Source of the DNA: an uncultured Bacteroidales bacterium
GTDB lineage: Bacteria > Bacteroidota > Bacteroidia > Bacteroidales > UBA932
Assembly: GCA_945487035.1 (NCBI GenBank)
Contig: CALYTI010000009.1
Location: forward strand, 1 to 62,931
DNA: 62,931 nt
Reading direction: 5' to 3'
Below the pieces are notes generated by a model. It saw only the letters and a program-made list of their open reading frames with translations, was not told the DNA's origin and did not search any database. How positions within the stretch are numbered: position 1 is the stretch's first letter; the number at the start of each line of letters is the position of its first letter. This document shows positions 33,414 to 42,998 of this stretch, one piece after another. Made by a program: the position numbers and the translations under genes.

Positions 33414-36359
33414 TTAGAAACCAAGCTGCAAACCGAACAGAAACTGCCTCGTTGTAGGATAATAGTTCCTTGAACCCGTCGCTCCCGGGGTAAGGCCGTT
33501 TGTTGAGTAAGTGGAAGGATCCACACCGGAGAATGAAGTGAGTGTAAGAAGGTTCTTCCCCGTTAAACTGAGTCTGAGAGAATCCACATATTTGTTCTTG
33601 AATTTGAATGTATATCCCAGGGACACCAAATCAAGCTTCAGGTAATCTCCCTTTTCGAGATAGTAATCACAAACGAGAGGATTCTCTTTTATCTGGGCAT
33701 TTTTGGTGAATGCAATCTTCATCACATTACTCGTCAACTTTGGAATGCCATAGTAAAACTCGTGTATGTTGAAGATATCGAATCCAAAGGCACCCCTAAA
33801 GAAGACATTGAGATCGAAGTTCTTATACCTCAAATAGTTGGACCAGCTTGCGGTGAATTTTGGCAAACCATTGCCGACATAGTACATATCTTCATCAGTG
33901 GCATCCATTCCAAGCTTGTACTCTCCATTCTTGTCATAAACGACCCATTCTCCGGAAGAGTTGAATCCGGCAAATTTCCACATATAGAAATTACCTACGC
34001 GCTCTCCTTCTTCAATTCTCTGAAGATAATGGAAAGGGAACGGATCCTCGGTCGGAGCAACATAGTAGAACTTCTGCCCCTCGTACTCGGAATTGGAGAA
34101 GGAAACAAAGCGGTTATCCATTGTTGCGCCAACAAGAGAAATGCTATACCCGAAATCCTTGTTGTTGACAATGTCTGCCTGCAATTCAAGCTCCACACCG
34201 CTGTTCTTCATGGTACCCACATTGGCGAAGGTAGTTGAAAAGAGATATGGAGGGACGGAGACATTGTAGTCTCCAAGCAAATCCTTCTGGGTGCGGTTGA
34301 AATAGTTGATGGAACCGCTGAGCTTGTTGTTCAGTACCGCAAAATCAAGTCCGACATTCCAGTTGATGCCCTTTTCCCAACGGAGGTCAGGATTTACATT
34401 TTTTGACGGACCCCAGACGGTTAGCCATTTGCCCTGATAATAGTACTGCCCATATCCGGTCATTGTACTCAGAGACATGTAGCTGTTGAAATCCTGATTG
34501 CCGGTGATTCCGAAGTCTGCACGGAGCTTAAGGTCATTGAGCCAGCCAGAACACCCCTTCATGAACTCCTCCTGGGATATGCGCCATCCGGCAGAAACTG
34601 CCGGGAAATAACCCCATTTGTGATTAGATCCAAACTTGGAAGAACCCTCGTAGCGGAGAGAAGCAGTAAACAGATACTTGCCCTGATAGTCATAGTTCAC
34701 TCGACCGAAGAAAGCAATCAGCCTGGAATCATTTCTATATGATGATGTTCCGTCCTGACCCTCTTCCAGGCCCCATTCCCCCTTGCCTATGGCATCATAG
34801 GACATTCCATCATTTGCAAACTCCTTGTTGGAAGCGCTGAATCCGCTGTACATCACTGTCTGCCAAGAATATCCAGCCATAGCCTTCAGATTATGACTTC
34901 CAAAAGAATGCTGATAGTTGGTAACCCATTCGACAGCACGCTTTTCGGTCTGGTCGTAGGACCTGCTTGCCTCAGAACGGTGAGTCTTGTTATTCGTTGA
35001 CGGAATGAAATAGCCGCCCACACTTCCGATGTACTGGTCAGAATAAGTCAGCTGGGAAGTCAGACCGGGCATAAGATTCAATCGTACAGTTGCATCCCAG
35101 TCCAGCAGCTTGTACTCGTGGTCATTCAATTCAGTATTGATTATTTCCACAGGGTTCTTGTCTGCACGCTGACCGGTGAAATCGAAATATCCGGACGGGT
35201 TGGACGGATCATGAATCGGAGTTGTAGGGTTTGCTTCAATGGCATAATGGAAAACGTGCCAGTCTGCGGACTTGCTTTTGACCAGCCTTGGGGCCATATT
35301 GAGCATAAAAGTAAAAAGGCCACCCTTTGAATTGTGGTTGAAGCTGGCGCGTGCGCCATATTCTTCCCTTTCGGACCTCTTGTCTATTCCGTTCGCCTTT
35401 CTGTAATCGGCACTGACGCGGAAGTTGTTGTCCATATTGCCTCCCGAAAGGGTAAGGGTGTGCTGATGGGACAAGCCGACACGGCTCACCGCCTTGAGCC
35501 AGTCATCATTACCTCCGAAGTCCTCTGCCGAGCCGCTAGCGACCTTATTTTCACGGAATTCATCTGCTGACAGCATCTCAAGGTCCTTCACCATCACATT
35601 GGCTGAGGCAATCATATCATAAGTAGTGTGAAAGGAACCGTCCCGGGAGCCCTTCTTGGTGTTGACAAGAACGACGCCGTTGCTTCCGCGTGTACCATAG
35701 ATTGCAGAGGCGGCACCATCCTTAAGGATGTCTATTGATTCAATGTCATTGGGATTCACATTGGACAGATTCCCACCTGGGATACCATCTATTACTACAA
35801 GAGGTCCAAGACCTGCATTCCTTGAGGATATGCCGCGAATCTGGATGCTGGCCTGATTGTTCGGGTCAGCAGCACCGGTGTTTTCAATTGATACACCTGC
35901 TACCTTTCCTTGAATCATCATTGACGGGTCAGTGCCAGATGTTGCCAGAAACTCCTTGCTTGAAACGTGTGAGATAGCAGAGGTCAATTCTTTTTTGTCC
36001 AAAGTGCCATAACCGATTACAACAACTTCATTCAGGAACTCAGAATCCGGAGTCAAAGAAACATCGATTGTGCTGCGCTTCCCGACAGAGAATTCCTGGG
36101 ACGAATAGCCCAGACAACTAAAAACGAGGACAGGATTATCCAAGCCTCTCAAGGACAGAGTGTAGCGTCCTTCATTATCGGTGCTCACTCCGTTGTCAGT
36201 GCCTCTAACAATTACAAACACTCCGGGAATGGGGTCACCGCTGGAGGCATCGGTAACACATCCTTGGATTTGACCATTCTGTGCAAATGCTTTTGCAGGC
36301 AAGAAGCACAATAGGCAAGTCAAAACCAAGGCAAATAAGCTTCTTTGCTGTGATTTCAT
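33414..36359 (-). CDS. SusC-like TonB-dependent outer-membrane transporter
   Basis: This 981-residue protein has a signal peptide (LTCLLCFLPAKAFA). An N-terminal carboxypeptidase-regulatory-like domain spans about 28-105, and a TonB-box-like LNEVVVIGYG lies near 115. The plug domain contains IRGISSRNAGLGPLVVIDG and IYGTRGSNGVVLVNT, followed by the 22-strand barrel ending in aromatic Phe. It imports oligosaccharides using TonB energy. A TACCTTTG -7 box and an 8-bp-arm palindrome lie 27-59 bp upstream. Confidence 0.93.
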   Translation of the reverse strand: MKSQQRSLFALVLTCLLCFLPAKAFAQNGQIQGCVTDASSGDPIPGVFVIVRGTDNGVSTDNEGRYTLSLRGLDNPVLVFSCLGYSSQEFSVGKRSTIDVSLTPDSEFLNEVVVIGYGTLDKKELTSAISHVSSKEFLATSGTDPSMMIQGKVAGVSIENTGAADPNNQASIQIRGISSRNAGLGPLVVIDGIPGGNLSNVNPNDIESIDILKDGAASAIYGTRGSNGVVLVNTKKGSRDGSFHTTYDMIASANVMVKDLEMLSADEFRENKVASGSAEDFGGNDDWLKAVSRVGLSHQHTLTLSGGNMDNNFRVSADYRKANGIDKRSEREEYGARASFNHNSKGGLFTFMLNMAPRLVKSKSADWHVFHYAIEANPTTPIHDPSNPSGYFDFTGQRADKNPVEIINTELNDHEYKLLDWDATVRLNLMPGLTSQLTYSDQYIGSVGGYFIPSTNNKTHRSEASRSYDQTEKRAVEWVTNYQHSFGSHNLKAMAGYSWQTVMYSGFSASNKEFANDGMSYDAIGKGEWGLEEGQDGTSSYRNDSRLIAFFGRVNYDYQGKYLFTASLRYEGSSKFGSNHKWGYFPAVSAGWRISQEEFMKGCSGWLNDLKLRADFGITGNQDFNSYMSLSTMTGYGQYYYQGKWLTVWGPSKNVNPDLRWEKGINWNVGLDFAVLNNKLSGSINYFNRTQKDLLGDYNVSVPPYLFSTTFANVGTMKNSGVELELQADIVNNKDFGYSISLVGATMDNRFVSFSNSEYEGQKFYYVAPTEDPFPFHYLQRIEEGERVGNFYMWKFAGFNSSGEWVVYDKNGEYKLGMDATDEDMYYVGNGLPKFTASWSNYLRYKNFDLNVFFRGAFGFDIFNIHEFYYGIPKLTSNVMKIAFTKNAQIKENPLVCDYYLEKGDYLKLDLVSLGYTFKFKNKYVDSLRLSLTGKNLLTLTSFSGVDPSTYSTNGLTPGATGSRNYYPTTRQFLFGLQLGF

Positions 36360-36385
36360 ATTGATTGATTATTAGGGTTTCTCAG

Positions 36386-36418
36386 CAAAGGTACCTTCCA
36401 TAATTAGCATATGGAAGG
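36386..36418 (-). promoter_or_regulatory. susC promoter with overlapping palindrome
   Basis: On the minus strand TACCTTTG (36393-36386) fits the Bacteroidota -7 box. Directly upstream is CCTTCCAT / ATGGAAGG (36394-36401, 36411-36418; 9-nt spacer), where the -33 TTTG should be and is not. This suggests an activator-dependent promoter, plausibly bound by the SusR-like protein encoded next door. Confidence 0.5.
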
Positions 36419-36509
36419 AATTAAAGCGGAAAATAAGGTTTCCGCTTATAGCAACCAACTAATAATCAATTAATTACAAGTAAAGCCCCCGGCAAAAATT
36501 AAGATTTGT

Positions 36510-38144
36510 TTAGGGTTTGGGGATGGCCATTATACGGCTTTCAAACTCTTCTTTATCCACAACGGAGCGAGCCTTCAGCCTTGCTTTGTAAACATAGACC
36601 GTGTCGATGGAAAGGTTAAGGTACTCGGCAACTTCTGCCGGATTGTCAAAGCCAAGACGCATCAATGCAAAAATGCGTACATCCATAGGCATAGTACCAT
36701 CTTCGGAAAGATGTATTTTCATATTCTCCGGGAAGAGGGCATTGAATTCATCAAGCCAGTTCGGAAACAGTTTAAGGAAGGCGGTATCGAAACTGGCTGC
36801 AATCCTCGCTCGCTCTTTCTTGATACCTATGTGATATAAGACACTTCTGGCCTCATCCGGACGTTTGAGGGTAATGTCTCGGGCGGCTTCGTTGACAGCC
36901 TCGTTAACTTCATTTACAAAAGCCGTATTTCCATATAGCGACTGTATTATGTACTGGTCTTTGATTTCGTTTGCCTCCCGAAGTTTGGCAATAGCCTCGG
37001 TAAGAGAGCTGTTGCTCTGCTCAAGAAGTTCAGTTTTCTCCTCCAATTCCGAATGCGTTCTCTTCAAGTCATTGTTTCTTGTCCTAAGCACAAACAGAAG
37101 AACTACAGTCATAATGAAGAGCGCCACAATCGCAAACAGAATCACAAAGAGCAACAGCCGCTGATTGTTGAGCCAATTGTATCTGCTGTTCTCAATGGCA
37201 GGCAGAATTGTGTTGATTTCAGTTTTTCTCAATCTGCTGTTATAGAATTCAGCATCAGAGAGTGCAAGCTGAATATATCTGTATGCCCTTTCTATTTCTC
37301 CTCTGGCATACATATGGCCTGCAAGGACTCTGGCTGAGGTCGTCTCGTGAGTGCAGGAACGGATATCCATAATTGCAGAGAGCGCCAGATAATAGACAGC
37401 CTCATCATACTTTTCTATTTCATTGTATGCACCTGCAAGGATTGAATACTGAACAGCCTTCTGATGCTCATCCCAGTCATTCATCAGGATAAAATTCTCA
37501 CGGCCTGATATTGCCAGAGAATCTGAGCAAGTCTCAATCAGATTGATTTCCAGATTGGCATATCCATAGAGATATGAATCTTTGTCTGCATATCCCAAGA
37601 CCTTTTCGTAGCAGGAAAGTCTCAGCTCATCATATCTGGAAGACAAGACCTCAGTACCGCTTACGTACGAACTGAGATTCTGCCAAGTCTCAGCACAAAG
37701 GAAGTAGAATTCAGCACAAAGAGGTGCTGGTACGCTTTCGGGGTCAAATTCCCTGATTACATCAACAGCTTCATTGAAAAAGCCTACACTCTTGAAACAG
37801 TGCAAAAGGGCAATCTGTGCCTTGGCCCGATAGGCAGGCGTTGCGTTTGGGCCAGATGCAAAAGATTCCAGCAGTTTGGCATATACGAAGGCAGAATCAT
37901 ACTGGTAGTTCTTGTACTGGTCGAACAACGCTGAATAGTATTCTGCCTTGACAAGTGAATTCTCTGCTTTGGACAGCCCCTCTTTCAAACGGGAGATTCT
38001 CAATTGCTTTTCACTCTCAAAGCGCTGACGGGTTGCAATAGTCTCATCAAGCTCCTTAAGTGCGGGATCTATCGTCCCGTTTACTTTAGAACAGGACAGA
38101 CAGGCCTGTACGACCAAAAGCAATATGAAAAATCTCCTTTTCAC
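36510..38144 (-). CDS. SusR-like membrane-spanning transcriptional regulator (DUF6377-type)
   Basis: This 544-residue protein has a lipoprotein-like or signal N-terminus (FFILLLVVQACLSC) and a TPR-like helical sensor at about 30-320. One TM helix lies at about 329-353 (LLLFVILFAIVALFIM...), followed by a coiled coil. The cytosolic C-terminal region (about 390-540) ends in a LuxR-like helix-turn-helix (DNPAEVAEYLNLSIDTVYVY). SusR-type regulators sense oligosaccharides and activate the adjacent susC operon. Translation appears to start at GTG 38144, immediately after the stop of the S1/P1 nuclease gene. It is thus coupled to the tlpA/dsbD operon rather than to the PUL. Confidence 0.75.
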   Translation of the reverse strand: MKRRFFILLLVVQACLSCSKVNGTIDPALKELDETIATRQRFESEKQLRISRLKEGLSKAENSLVKAEYYSALFDQYKNYQYDSAFVYAKLLESFASGPNATPAYRAKAQIALLHCFKSVGFFNEAVDVIREFDPESVPAPLCAEFYFLCAETWQNLSSYVSGTEVLSSRYDELRLSCYEKVLGYADKDSYLYGYANLEINLIETCSDSLAISGRENFILMNDWDEHQKAVQYSILAGAYNEIEKYDEAVYYLALSAIMDIRSCTHETTSARVLAGHMYARGEIERAYRYIQLALSDAEFYNSRLRKTEINTILPAIENSRYNWLNNQRLLLFVILFAIVALFIMTVVLLFVLRTRNNDLKRTHSELEEKTELLEQSNSSLTEAIAKLREANEIKDQYIIQSLYGNTAFVNEVNEAVNEAARDITLKRPDEARSVLYHIGIKKERARIAASFDTAFLKLFPNWLDEFNALFPENMKIHLSEDGTMPMDVRIFALMRLGFDNPAEVAEYLNLSIDTVYVYKARLKARSVVDKEEFESRIMAIPKP

Positions 38145-38927
38145 CTACCTGTAAATCTCATTGAGCAGGGCCGCGAGGCGGAGGCCGCCGCGAAGGAGCT
38201 GCTGCTCGATGGTCGGGGTCCAATAGTTCTCGTAATCGTAGGAGAGCTTGGAGCCGGCAGGAGTTCCGGCATAGATGAGGCAGGTGATGCCGTAGGTCTC
38301 CTCAGCCCACTGGGCCGGAGTGCCCTTGGCGATGGCAGCTGCCTCAGCCTTGCTCACAGTGTCAATCTCCTGAGCCCACTCGGTGTAGGTCCACTTGTGG
38401 GTGCCCTCGATGATGTCAGTATCGAAAATCCCGTGGAGATTGCGTCCCCTACCGAAGAACTGCACCTGCACCTGATTACCACCGAGGTCGGACTTGTGAC
38501 CCATGTGCATAGGGCAATGCATATCTCCCACAAGATGAATCAGCATACGCAGGTTGATTGCCTCCTGCTCCTTGTTGAGAGTACCGCTCTTGAGTGCGGC
38601 AACCAGAGACTCCACAGCAGTCAGCACATCCCCGTCAGGATTCTGGACAGCATTCGCAAAAGTCTCATCCGCATCTATATTCTTGTAATGCCAGGTCTTG
38701 GTGTATTTGTATTCCGGAGTATGGCTGGCGTTATCCATCCAATTGGACCAGTACACCAGAGACTTGCCGTCAAAAACTTCGGCCACCTTCTTTGCAGCCT
38801 TTCTGCTGAGGTGCTTCTGGGCAACGGCGCAGGTCACATCGTGACCCTTCTGTCCCCAGGCGGAAGCATTGATGGAAAAAGCAACGAGGGCTAAACCCAA
38901 AAAGAGGGATTTCGCAAGATTCTTCAT
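38145..38927 (-). CDS. S1/P1-type nuclease
   Basis: This 260-residue secreted phosphodiesterase has a signal peptide ending ASA. The mature N-terminal Trp (WGQKGHD) is a zinc ligand in this family. Further ligands are in VYWSNWMDN, TWHYKNI, LIHLVGDMHCPMHMGH and NLHGIFDTDII. The last motif has Phe where Trp is usual (LHxxWD). The family degrades single-stranded nucleic acids and 3'-nucleotides in a Zn-dependent way. It lies 7 nt after dsbD, and its stop abuts the start of the regulator gene. Confidence 0.85.
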   Translation of the reverse strand: MKNLAKSLFLGLALVAFSINASAWGQKGHDVTCAVAQKHLSRKAAKKVAEVFDGKSLVYWSNWMDNASHTPEYKYTKTWHYKNIDADETFANAVQNPDGDVLTAVESLVAALKSGTLNKEQEAINLRMLIHLVGDMHCPMHMGHKSDLGGNQVQVQFFGRGRNLHGIFDTDIIEGTHKWTYTEWAQEIDTVSKAEAAAIAKGTPAQWAEETYGITCLIYAGTPAGSKLSYDYENYWTPTIEQQLLRGGLRLAALLNEIYR

Positions 38928-38934
38928 AAGAACA

Positions 38935-40881
38935 CTATTTTACAGATGAAAGCCAGGCTTTGAAAGCATCCACATCAAGATTGTAGCTGCGGGTGCTCCG
39001 CACTTCTCCCGAAGGTGAAAGAATCACATAGAACGGCTGGGCGGCAACTCCGAATTCGGTCAGTCCGTAGTGGGAATTGATTTTGCCGAGAGTCTTGAGT
39101 GTCTTGCCGGAATCGGTTGTCACCCAATCCTTTTCGTCAACCTTAATCTTGTCGTCACAGTAGAGGGCGCACAGCACGAAATCGTTTGCAAGCATACCGA
39201 GAACATCGGGATTGCTCCAAACCCTTGATTCCATTTCCCGGCAATTCACGCAGCCGTGTCCCGTGAAATCAAGGAACACCGGCTTGCCCACAGCAGCGGC
39301 ATAGGCCTTTGCCTCGTCGAGATCGAAGAAGCCCTGCAGTCCGAGAGGGAGCTCAAGGAAATCGCTGTATTTGCCTGTACCCGGAAGCACAACGCCCTGA
39401 ACATCATCGCTAACGACAGTTGCCTGGACCGGTGCCGGTGCTGAGGCACTCTGGCGTCCGAGCACGAACTCCTGGGTCTCCATAGGAGGCAGGTAACCGG
39501 AGAGCGCCTTCAGAGGTGCTCCGAACATACCAGGAATCATCCATACCACGAAAGCGAAGTCAATGATTGCAAGCACGAGCCTTCCTGTGCTGATATACTT
39601 GACATCGGAGTCGAACTTGAATTTGAGCTTGCCGAGCAGGTAGAATCCAAGCAGGGTGAAGTCCACAATCCATATTGCGAGATATACTTCCCTGTTGAGC
39701 AGTCCCCAGTGGTAAACCTGGTCGGCAGTGGACAGGAACTTGAATCCGAGAGCAATCTCGATGAAACCGAGCACCACCTTGACGGTATTGAGCCATCCAC
39801 CGCTCTTCGGCAGGTTCTTCAGCAGTCCCGGGAACATCGCAAACAGTACGAAAGGCAGAGCGAAGGCCAGCGAAAATGCGAACATTGTCACAATCGGGGC
39901 CCAGAACTCGCCCTGGGTAGCATTAATCAGCACCGTACCCACAATCGGGCCAGTGCAGCTGAATGACACGAGCACGAGGGTGAGGGCAAGGAAAAATACT
40001 CCGCCGAGTCCCTTGCGCTTGTCAACCTGCGCATCGCTGGAATTCGACAGCTTGGACGGAAGCACGATTTCGAAGGCTCCGAAGAAGGAAGCCGCGAAGA
40101 CCATAAACACAAGGAAGAAGATGATATTCGGGAGCCAGTGTGTTGCGAGCCAGTTGAAAATGTCGGCCGTAACCGCATCGCCTCCGATGAGCCTGGTCAC
40201 AAGAATCAGCACGGCTATCGGGACGGTGTAGAGCAGGATGATGAACACACCGTACATCAGGGCGCGGAAGCGGTTCTGCGCAGGCTTGTAATCCCCCTTC
40301 ATAAAGAAGCTTACCGTCATAGGGATGATAGGGAATACGCAAGGCGTCAGCAGGGCCGCGAAGCCCCAGAGGATGGCAGCGAGAATCATACTCCAGATGG
40401 AGCCGTCCGCGCTCTTTGAGGCAGGAGCCTTCTGCTGCTGCCCTATGGTCACGCTGAAGGTCTCGTCATTGAGCGGAGTACAGTTGTTCTCGTCGCAGGC
40501 CATCCATTCGACGGTCAGCCCGACTTCCCCGCTTCCCCTGACCTTCTGTGAGAAGCTCACCTCACCTTCGTAGTAGCCTATATTGATTTCGAAGATATCG
40601 TCATAATACTTCTCCGGCTCCCGGGAAGCACTCAGCTCCCCTTCGAGGCTCGCACCCTCCGGCAGGGTGAAAGTAATGGCCGTAGGATTAGGGCCGAACT
40701 CATAAGGACCGAGGTCATAGATATGCCAGCCGGCATCCATCCTGGCGGTAGCAGTTATTTCGTACAGTCCGTCACCGAGAGACTCGACTCCGGTCTTCCA
40801 GCTGACATGGGTCTGCGGCTGTGCAAATAGCGAAACAGCAGCTATGAGGCTTGCCGCAAGGGCGGTGAAAATCCTTTTCAT
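38935..40881 (-). CDS. dsbD: Thiol:disulfide interchange protein DsbD
   Basis: This 648-residue inner-membrane reductant conveyor has three modules. After the signal peptide an N-terminal immunoglobulin-like domain carries Cys in VEWMACDENNCTPL. The central domain of eight TM helices starts LLTPCVFPIIPMTV and has the second conserved Cys in SFSCTGPIVGT. The C-terminal thioredoxin domain has CVNC (TGHGCVNCREME). It passes electrons from cytosolic thioredoxin to periplasmic partners. The operon also encodes a TlpA-like thioredoxin. Confidence 0.92.
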   Translation of the reverse strand: MKRIFTALAASLIAAVSLFAQPQTHVSWKTGVESLGDGLYEITATARMDAGWHIYDLGPYEFGPNPTAITFTLPEGASLEGELSASREPEKYYDDIFEINIGYYEGEVSFSQKVRGSGEVGLTVEWMACDENNCTPLNDETFSVTIGQQQKAPASKSADGSIWSMILAAILWGFAALLTPCVFPIIPMTVSFFMKGDYKPAQNRFRALMYGVFIILLYTVPIAVLILVTRLIGGDAVTADIFNWLATHWLPNIIFFLVFMVFAASFFGAFEIVLPSKLSNSSDAQVDKRKGLGGVFFLALTLVLVSFSCTGPIVGTVLINATQGEFWAPIVTMFAFSLAFALPFVLFAMFPGLLKNLPKSGGWLNTVKVVLGFIEIALGFKFLSTADQVYHWGLLNREVYLAIWIVDFTLLGFYLLGKLKFKFDSDVKYISTGRLVLAIIDFAFVVWMIPGMFGAPLKALSGYLPPMETQEFVLGRQSASAPAPVQATVVSDDVQGVVLPGTGKYSDFLELPLGLQGFFDLDEAKAYAAAVGKPVFLDFTGHGCVNCREMESRVWSNPDVLGMLANDFVLCALYCDDKIKVDEKDWVTTDSGKTLKTLGKINSHYGLTEFGVAAQPFYVILSPSGEVRSTRSYNLDVDAFKAWLSSVK

Positions 40882-40884
40882 AAA

Positions 40885-42477
40885 CTAGAAAATGAAGGTG
40901 AATTTGAGGTTGGCACCGGTGTAGGCAGGGATAGTGCGGCATACTCCGCCGGAGCAGATATAGCCCTCCATATAGCGCCCGTAAGAAAGGTCGGCACGGA
41001 CATTCGAACGGGAATAGGAGAATCCGCCGTTGTAGTAATGGAGCCTCTGCTCGTCATTGCCGTAGTTCCAGGAATCCTGGATGTATATGCTCCAGGCAGG
41101 AGCAATATTGTATTCAAGCAGCCCGGAAAGCCAGTTGGAACGGAAGCGGTTGTAGCTGTCCCCTTCGATAATGTTCTTTTTGGTCGCAAGGTGCTGGATC
41201 TCAGTGCGAAGAGATTGCTTCTTGTCGAACTTGTAGAGTATGTCGAAAACTACAATATGCGAGTTCCACATCTCCTCTCCCAGGTGGTTCGGAGCCTTGA
41301 GGGCCGGGTTGTAGGACTGGAACGAATAGAGCGCCTTCAGCTTCAGCTTGGAAGAGAAGGATTTGTCTATGTCTATGGATGCGTCCCTGAAGTAGAGGAT
41401 ACTGTCTCCTTCACCCGTATAGGCATTGGACGGGCCGTGCCACTGAGAGTAGTTGGCGTGAATCTTCATTCCCCTTTTGCCACCGAGAAGAGTACCCCTG
41501 CGGAAGTTGTAGGAGACATCCACCTGCCCTCCAATCTCATTGATCGGATGGGAAGAATACGGGTTGAGTGTGGTAAGCGTATAAGTGTACTGCTGGGAGA
41601 GAGCAGGTGTGTAGTTGATAATTTCGTACATTCCGTCAGCTGAGTCACGGGACATTCCGAAGACCATATTGGACATCTTGCGGAAAGTTGCCGTTATTCC
41701 GAGTCCGTGACCGGAATATCCGAGCTCTGCCAAAATGGCCTGGGCACCCTGGGCATCTTCAGAAGTCTCATTTGAGGCGCGGGTGACATATTCTCCCTTA
41801 AGGCTGAGTCCGTTCCAGCCGAGGCCGGCACGGGCGCTGTAGCCGCCTACATTGAGACGGGCATCAGGGCTCCAGCCGCCCTCCTCGTATCTGTCCACAT
41901 AGCTTGCACCGAGGTCTATGTCAAAGGCCTGCATTCCGAGGAGCTGCGCTACGGAAAGGTTGGCATCGGCTCCGCGCACCCAGACATCCTTGACTTCCAT
42001 TCCGAAACGCGGACGGCCGCAAATGGCTCTTACGGATACGGCTCCATTCCAATTGTAGGCTATGTCTATTCCTTCGAGGGAGTTGTTGAAGCCGAGGTCC
42101 CTGTCTTCCCAGCTGCGGAAGAGAAGTCCGCTTCCGAACTGACCGTAGAAGTTGCCGAGACGCACACTCCAACCGTCAGCGTTGTAGGCTGCATATTTAC
42201 TGGTGAGGGCAATGCCTTCGAGATAGGGAGAAAAGCCCTGAAGCACAGGCATATAGCCTTCAATCTGAAAGCCCGCGGAGAAGTTGCCCCAGAAGGCATC
42301 GACTTTTGCGTAGTTGTTGGAACCGAAACGGTCCTCAGGGAGAACAGCTCCGGTGGCTTCGTCCTTTGCGTATTGGATTGAGTTGCTTTCTATGCTTCCG
42401 GTGACATAACCGTCGTGCTGGGCAAAGGCGCTAAGGGCTGCAAATAGCGCAGCGAGAGTGGTGGCAGTCCTTTTCAT
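40885..42477 (-). CDS. DUF6029-like outer-membrane beta-barrel protein
   Basis: This 530-residue protein has a signal peptide (TLAALFAALSAFA). Amphipathic strands rich in Tyr, Gly and Trp fill its whole length and end in KFTFIF (terminal Phe), as for outer-membrane barrels. It matches my recollection of the Bacteroidota DUF6029 family. Function is unknown. It lies between tlpA (1-nt overlap) and dsbD (3-nt gap), which suggests a link with envelope redox processes or with a redox-dependent export. It contains Cys mainly near the C-terminus (CSGGVC). Confidence 0.65.
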   Translation of the reverse strand: MKRTATTLAALFAALSAFAQHDGYVTGSIESNSIQYAKDEATGAVLPEDRFGSNNYAKVDAFWGNFSAGFQIEGYMPVLQGFSPYLEGIALTSKYAAYNADGWSVRLGNFYGQFGSGLLFRSWEDRDLGFNNSLEGIDIAYNWNGAVSVRAICGRPRFGMEVKDVWVRGADANLSVAQLLGMQAFDIDLGASYVDRYEEGGWSPDARLNVGGYSARAGLGWNGLSLKGEYVTRASNETSEDAQGAQAILAELGYSGHGLGITATFRKMSNMVFGMSRDSADGMYEIINYTPALSQQYTYTLTTLNPYSSHPINEIGGQVDVSYNFRRGTLLGGKRGMKIHANYSQWHGPSNAYTGEGDSILYFRDASIDIDKSFSSKLKLKALYSFQSYNPALKAPNHLGEEMWNSHIVVFDILYKFDKKQSLRTEIQHLATKKNIIEGDSYNRFRSNWLSGLLEYNIAPAWSIYIQDSWNYGNDEQRLHYYNGGFSYSRSNVRADLSYGRYMEGYICSGGVCRTIPAYTGANLKFTFIF

Positions 42478-42929
42478 CAGAGTTTCTTGATCTTTTCGAA
42501 CAATTCATTTTCTCCGCCGGGGTTGTAGCCCATATGGCGGTGTACAATTTTGCCTTCCTTATCTACAATGAAGACTGTAGGCATTGTGGCGACGTTCATT
42601 GCGCGCTTGAGGTCCTGGTTGGGGTCAAGCAGGATGGTGAAGTCGGACCAGCCTTTGCCTTCTGCGAAGGATTTGACCTTGGAGGAGCTGCGGGCGTCAT
42701 CGACAGAGACTGCGATTACGGTGAAAGGACACTCTTCATACCAGTCAGGATAGTTTTCGCTGAGGGCGTTGAGTTCGAGTATGCAAGGTTTGCAGGTGAG
42801 GGACCAGAAGGATATGATTGCCGGTTCCCCTTCTTTGAGTTGCGATGCAAGTGCTTCAGGAAGGCGCTCCTGTGCAAAGGCACCGACTGCGATGGCCAAT
42901 GTGGCCAGAATTGCGGTAAATTTCTTCAT
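42477..42929 (-). CDS. TlpA/ResA-like periplasmic thioredoxin
   Basis: This 150-residue secreted protein has a signal peptide (LATLAIAVGAFA) and a single AhpC/TSA-thioredoxin domain with active site FWSLTCKPCILE (CKPC). The cis-Pro is in VATMPTVFIVDKEG. It probably receives electrons from DsbD, encoded two genes later. A TATATTTG -7 box (minus strand 42943-42936) precedes the gene, making it the first of a five-gene operon that ends with the SusR-like regulator. Confidence 0.85.
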   Translation of the reverse strand: MKKFTAILATLAIAVGAFAQERLPEALASQLKEGEPAIISFWSLTCKPCILELNALSENYPDWYEECPFTVIAVSVDDARSSSKVKSFAEGKGWSDFTILLDPNQDLKRAMNVATMPTVFIVDKEGKIVHRHMGYNPGGENELFEKIKKL

Positions 42930-42935
42930 AACCTA

Positions 42936-42943
42936 CAAATATA
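42936..42943 (-). promoter_or_regulatory. -7 box of the tlpA/dsbD operon
   Basis: TATATTTG on the minus strand, 7 bp ahead of the tlpA start codon. I find no clear -33 TTTG at 19-20 nt. Confidence 0.4.
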
Positions 42944-42998
42944 GCAAAATTCCTGTTCTGTAAGCACTTTCTGACACTAATCACCTTGGTGGTATTTG

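Noticed and set aside
38004..38894. A 296-codon frame opposite the nuclease and regulator genes
   Set aside because: Antisense to two recognisable proteins and spans their junction, so it is not a gene.
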